Shown: one piece after another, positions 5,546 through 7,994 of the stretch
Layout: each line of letters starts with the position of its first letter
Numbering within the stretch: position 1 is the first letter of the stretch
Assembly: GCA_903918155.1 (NCBI GenBank)
Contig: CAIXDD010000457.1
Location: forward strand, 1-7,994
Length of the DNA: 7,994 nt
Source: an uncultured Hyphomicrobiales bacterium
Lineage (GTDB): Bacteria; Pseudomonadota; Alphaproteobacteria; Rhizobiales; Beijerinckiaceae
Reading direction: 5' to 3'
The notes under the pieces: generated by a model
The model's database searches: none
What the model was told of the DNA's origin: nothing
Seen by the model: only the letters and a program-made list of their open reading frames with translations
Translations under genes and position numbers: made by a program

Positions 5546-7871
5546 CGGCTCTCGCAAGACCCGCCACGCGCAACGGTCGGGCCATGGTCCGGCCGTTGTT
5601 CTGTTTCTGGCCGGCGCCTTGCTGTTCTGCTGGCCGTGGCTGTCGGGCGCGGTCACGATCCCATGGGACGCCAAGGCGCATTTCTATCCGCAGCTCGCCT
5701 TTCTCGCGCGCGCGCTGCATGAGGGGCAATCGCCCTTCTGGACGCCGAACGTGTTCGGCGGCCATCCGCAAATCGCCGATCCCCAATCGCTGATCTTTTC
5801 GCCGCCGCATGTCCTGCTGGCGCTGTTCGACCGCGCGCCCTCCTTCGTCGCCTTCGACGCTCTGGTCTTCGCCTTGCTCGTGATGGGCGGGCTCGCGCTC
5901 ATGGCGCTGTTCCGCGACCGCGGCTGGCGGGCCGAAGGCGCGCTGGTCGCCGCCCTCGCCTTCGCCTTCGGCTGTTCGGCGGCCTGGCGCGTGCAGCATG
6001 TGGGACAGGTCGTCAGCCTGTCGTGGTTCGCCGTCGCGCTATGGCTGCTGATGCGCGCCATCGACTGGCGCGACCGCCCGCGCGCCTGGGTCTGGGGCGC
6101 GGCTGCGGGTCTGGTCGCCGGCCTCATGCTGCTCGGGCGCGATCAGGTCGCCTGGCTCGGCGCCATCGCCCTCGCCATTCTCGGCGCCGGCCGCGCGCTG
6201 GAGGCCTGCGCGGCCGGCGGCGCATGGCGGGGGACCCTGCGCGCGCTCGTCAAGCCGCTGGGCGCGGGCTCGCTCGTCGGCGCCCTCGTCATCGCGCTGC
6301 CTTTCGCCTTCACGCTCGCGCTCGCCGCCCAATCCAACCGCGCCGCGATCACGTTCGAAGGCGCGGCCGGCGGCTCGCTTCATCCCGCCGCGCTGTTGAC
6401 TTTCGTAAGCGCGAATTTTTTCGGCACGGACGGCCCGCTGAAAGATTATTGGGGCCCGCCCTCCTCGATGGTCTGGGGCGAGACGGGACTGGCGCTCGCG
6501 CGCAATATGGCGAATGTCTATCTGGGCGCTCTGCCGCTCGTCGCGCTTCTGTGCCTTGGCGCGTTGCGCGGCGGTTTGCTGGCGCGCGAGATGCGCGCCT
6601 TCACATGCGCCGCGCTGTTCATGCTGCTCTATGCGCTGGGGCGCTACACGCCCTTCTTCGCGCTCGCCTTCCATCTTCCCGGCGCCGATCTTTTCCGCCG
6701 CCCTGCGGACGCGACCTTCCTGCTGGGCGCCTTGTTCGCCGTCATGGCGGGCTATTGCGTGCATCGCCTGTTCGCCGACGATCAGCGGGCGAGCGGCCGG
6801 CGCATGGCGATGGAAGCGGGCGTCGTCGCGCTGGCGTTTCTGGCCTGCGTCGTCACGGCCTTCGACAAGGGACGCCTGCAACAGGCCGCGCCGATGCTCG
6901 CCGCCTCCTGCGCATGGCTCGCCGCCTCGCTCGCCTTCCTGTGGCTTGCGCCGCGCTGGCGCGGCCGCGCGCTGGCGCCGCTCGCGGGGATCGGGCTTCT
7001 GCTCGCGTTCGACCTGCGCGCCAACAACGGCCCCAATGAATCGACCGCCCTGCCGCCGGAGCTTTACGAGGCCCTGCGCCCCGATGCGCGCGACCCCGTC
7101 ATCGACGCCTTGCGCGAACGGCTCGCGCAATCGCAGGGGCCGGACCGGCGCGACCGCGTGGAGCTTGCGGCGATCGATTTCCATTGGCCCAATGCGTCGC
7201 TGGTGCATGGTTTCGACCATTGGCTCGGATACAATCCCCTGCGGCTGAAATGGTACGCCGACGCCACGGGCGCCATCGACCATGTGGCGGTCGCCGATCA
7301 GCGACGGTTCTCGCCGCTGTTCGCGCGCTACAATTCGCCCATGGCCGATCTCATGGGCCTGCGCTGGATCGTGACCGGCCCGCCCGCCGGCGATCTCGAC
7401 TCGCGCCTCGCCCCTGGCGACCTGCGCCTGGTCGCGCGCACGCCCGCCGCGCATATTTATGAAAATCCGCGCGCCTTTCCCCGCGTCCTTCTGGTGGGCC
7501 GCGCGCGCAAGGCCGATTTCGACTCCATGATCGCGACCGGGCGCTGGCCGCAGGTCGATCTGCGCGAGACCGTGCTGCTGGAGGATGCGCCGGAGACGAT
7601 GCGCGCCCGCGCGCCGGGCTCCGCGCGCATCGCCGCCTATCGCAACACGCAGGTGGACGTGAACGTCGAGGCGCCCGAGGGCGGCTGGCTTGTGCTCAAC
7701 GACGTGTGGCATCCGTGGTGGCGGGCGGAGGTGGACGGCAAGCCCGCCCGGCTCCTGCGCGCCAATGTCGTCTTCCGGGCGGTGGAGCTGCCCGCCGGCG
7801 CGAAATCCGTCACCTTCCGCTTCGCGCCTTTCGCGGGCCTCGCCGCGCAGATTCTCGGGCGCGCGCCCTGA
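5526..7871 (+). CDS. YfhO-like polytopic membrane protein, probable GT-C-fold glycosyltransferase
   Basis: The 781-residue protein has a first membrane segment at 22-44, then roughly a dozen hydrophobic segments up to about residue 500, and a large C-terminal soluble, probably periplasmic region. After the first segment comes PWDAKAHFYPQLAF with D48, followed by GQSPFWTPNVFGGHPQIADPQ; this 'Asp in the first loop, G-x-P-x-W-x-P-x-x-F-x-G-x-P' pattern is typical of YfhO and related GT-C proteins. The end shows WLVLNDVWHPWWRAEVDGKPA followed by VELPAGAKSVTFRFAPFAG, the beta-rich C-terminus of the YfhO family. YfhO in Gram-positives is linked to glycosylation of cell-wall polymers using lipid-linked sugars; the target here is unknown. 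The ATG at 5526 overlaps the RibA-like gene by 20 bases and lacks a clear ribosome site, so translational coupling is likely. Whether it joins the GTP-derived pathway or is only co-transcribed is open. Confidence 0.82.
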   Translation: MARGKTDGSRKTRHAQRSGHGPAVVLFLAGALLFCWPWLSGAVTIPWDAKAHFYPQLAFLARALHEGQSPFWTPNVFGGHPQIADPQSLIFSPPHVLLALFDRAPSFVAFDALVFALLVMGGLALMALFRDRGWRAEGALVAALAFAFGCSAAWRVQHVGQVVSLSWFAVALWLLMRAIDWRDRPRAWVWGAAAGLVAGLMLLGRDQVAWLGAIALAILGAGRALEACAAGGAWRGTLRALVKPLGAGSLVGALVIALPFAFTLALAAQSNRAAITFEGAAGGSLHPAALLTFVSANFFGTDGPLKDYWGPPSSMVWGETGLALARNMANVYLGALPLVALLCLGALRGGLLAREMRAFTCAALFMLLYALGRYTPFFALAFHLPGADLFRRPADATFLLGALFAVMAGYCVHRLFADDQRASGRRMAMEAGVVALAFLACVVTAFDKGRLQQAAPMLAASCAWLAASLAFLWLAPRWRGRALAPLAGIGLLLAFDLRANNGPNESTALPPELYEALRPDARDPVIDALRERLAQSQGPDRRDRVELAAIDFHWPNASLVHGFDHWLGYNPLRLKWYADATGAIDHVAVADQRRFSPLFARYNSPMADLMGLRWIVTGPPAGDLDSRLAPGDLRLVARTPAAHIYENPRAFPRVLLVGRARKADFDSMIATGRWPQVDLRETVLLEDAPETMRARAPGSARIAAYRNTQVDVNVEAPEGGWLVLNDVWHPWWRAEVDGKPARLLRANVVFRAVELPAGAKSVTFRFAPFAGLAAQILGRAP

Positions 7872-7893
7872 GCTTGCGCCGGGCTTCGCGCGT

Positions 7894-7923
7894 TTGGGCC
7901 CTGCGGCGGCTTGCGTCTATAAG
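7894..7923 (+). promoter_or_regulatory. Candidate promoter of the gene beginning at 7954
   Basis: TTGGGC (7894-7899) and TATAAG (7918-7923) are separated by 18 bases in the 82-base gap after the YfhO-like gene. The -10 box sits in GCGTC-TATAA-GGCGC, the same framing as the candidate promoter at 500-529. Confidence 0.45.
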
Positions 7924-7943
7924 GCGCCGACAAGAAAATCGCC

Positions 7944-7949
7944 GGGGAG
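7944..7949 (+). promoter_or_regulatory. Ribosome binding site of the terminal partial gene
   Basis: GGGGAG lies four bases before ATG 7954. Confidence 0.65.
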
Positions 7950-7953
7950 ATTC

Positions 7954-7994
7954 ATGTCCGATTCCAAGCCCGACTTCACGCCTGGTTCAGCGCC
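7954..7994 (+). CDS. Start of an unidentified protein-coding gene, truncated by window edge
   Basis: An ATG with a strong ribosome binding site (GGGGAG at 7944-7949) and an upstream promoter candidate opens a frame that runs to the window end. It reads MSDSKPDFTPGSA plus part of a codon. Thirteen polar residues are too few to name the family. Its own promoter suggests that it is a separate transcription unit from the YfhO-like gene. Confidence 0.5.
   Translation, partial: MSDSKPDFTPGSA

Noticed and set aside
6039..7712. 557-codon open frame on the minus strand opposite the YfhO-like gene
   Set aside because: The translation is rich in Arg, Gly, Ala and Gln with no recognisable domain; it mirrors a GC-rich gene whose + strand frame has clear membrane segments and family motifs.
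7855..7875. GC-rich near-palindrome around the YfhO-like stop as a terminator
   Set aside because: The arms do not pair cleanly and no T-run follows.
1..7994. Mobile elements, CRISPR arrays, tRNA or rRNA genes
   Set aside because: I saw no transposase or integrase motif, terminal repeat pair, regularly spaced repeat array or tRNA-like cloverleaf; composition looks uniform across the window.

Overview
The window is about 8 kb of GC-rich DNA packed with genes. Codon use strongly favours G/C at third positions, intergenic gaps are short, and stop/start codons overlap. Together with the protein types this points to an alphaproteobacterium, probably of the Hyphomicrobiales (Rhizobiales) such as a methylotroph or methanotroph relative. 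The placement is an inference from style and protein resemblance; no rRNA or other marker gene is present.

Layout. (1) 1-411 (+) is the C-terminal end of a medium-chain, zinc-type alcohol dehydrogenase cut by the window edge. (2) 412-559 is a GC-rich gap with a hairpin and a candidate promoter. (3) 560-2912 (+) is a tight three-gene operon: a divergent 6-pyruvoyl-tetrahydropterin synthase/QueD-family protein, a GT4 glycosyltransferase and a class I SAM methyltransferase, joined by 4-base stop/start overlaps. (4) 2920-4281 (-) is a convergent two-gene operon: a stand-alone RibD-type reductase followed by a cytochrome b561. (5) 4282-4420 is a divergent control region with a good sigma70-like promoter and a leader hairpin. 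(6) 4421-7871 (+) holds a GTP cyclohydrolase II (RibA-like) fused to a decayed DHBP-synthase-like domain, overlapping a 781-residue YfhO-like polytopic membrane protein. (7) 7872-7994 has a candidate promoter and the first 13 codons of another gene.

How the genes may work together. A GTP cyclohydrolase II homologue, a RibD-type reductase without the deaminase domain, a PTPS-fold protein that lacks the family's catalytic residues, a dehydrogenase, a glycosyltransferase and a methyltransferase lie side by side. This looks less like the riboflavin, folate or queuosine pathway than like a route from GTP to a modified (glycosylated and methylated) pyrimidine or pterin. The cytochrome b561 and the YfhO-like protein could supply membrane redox and membrane or envelope steps. 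The product is not identifiable from sequence; the pathway is the most interesting hypothesis in the window.
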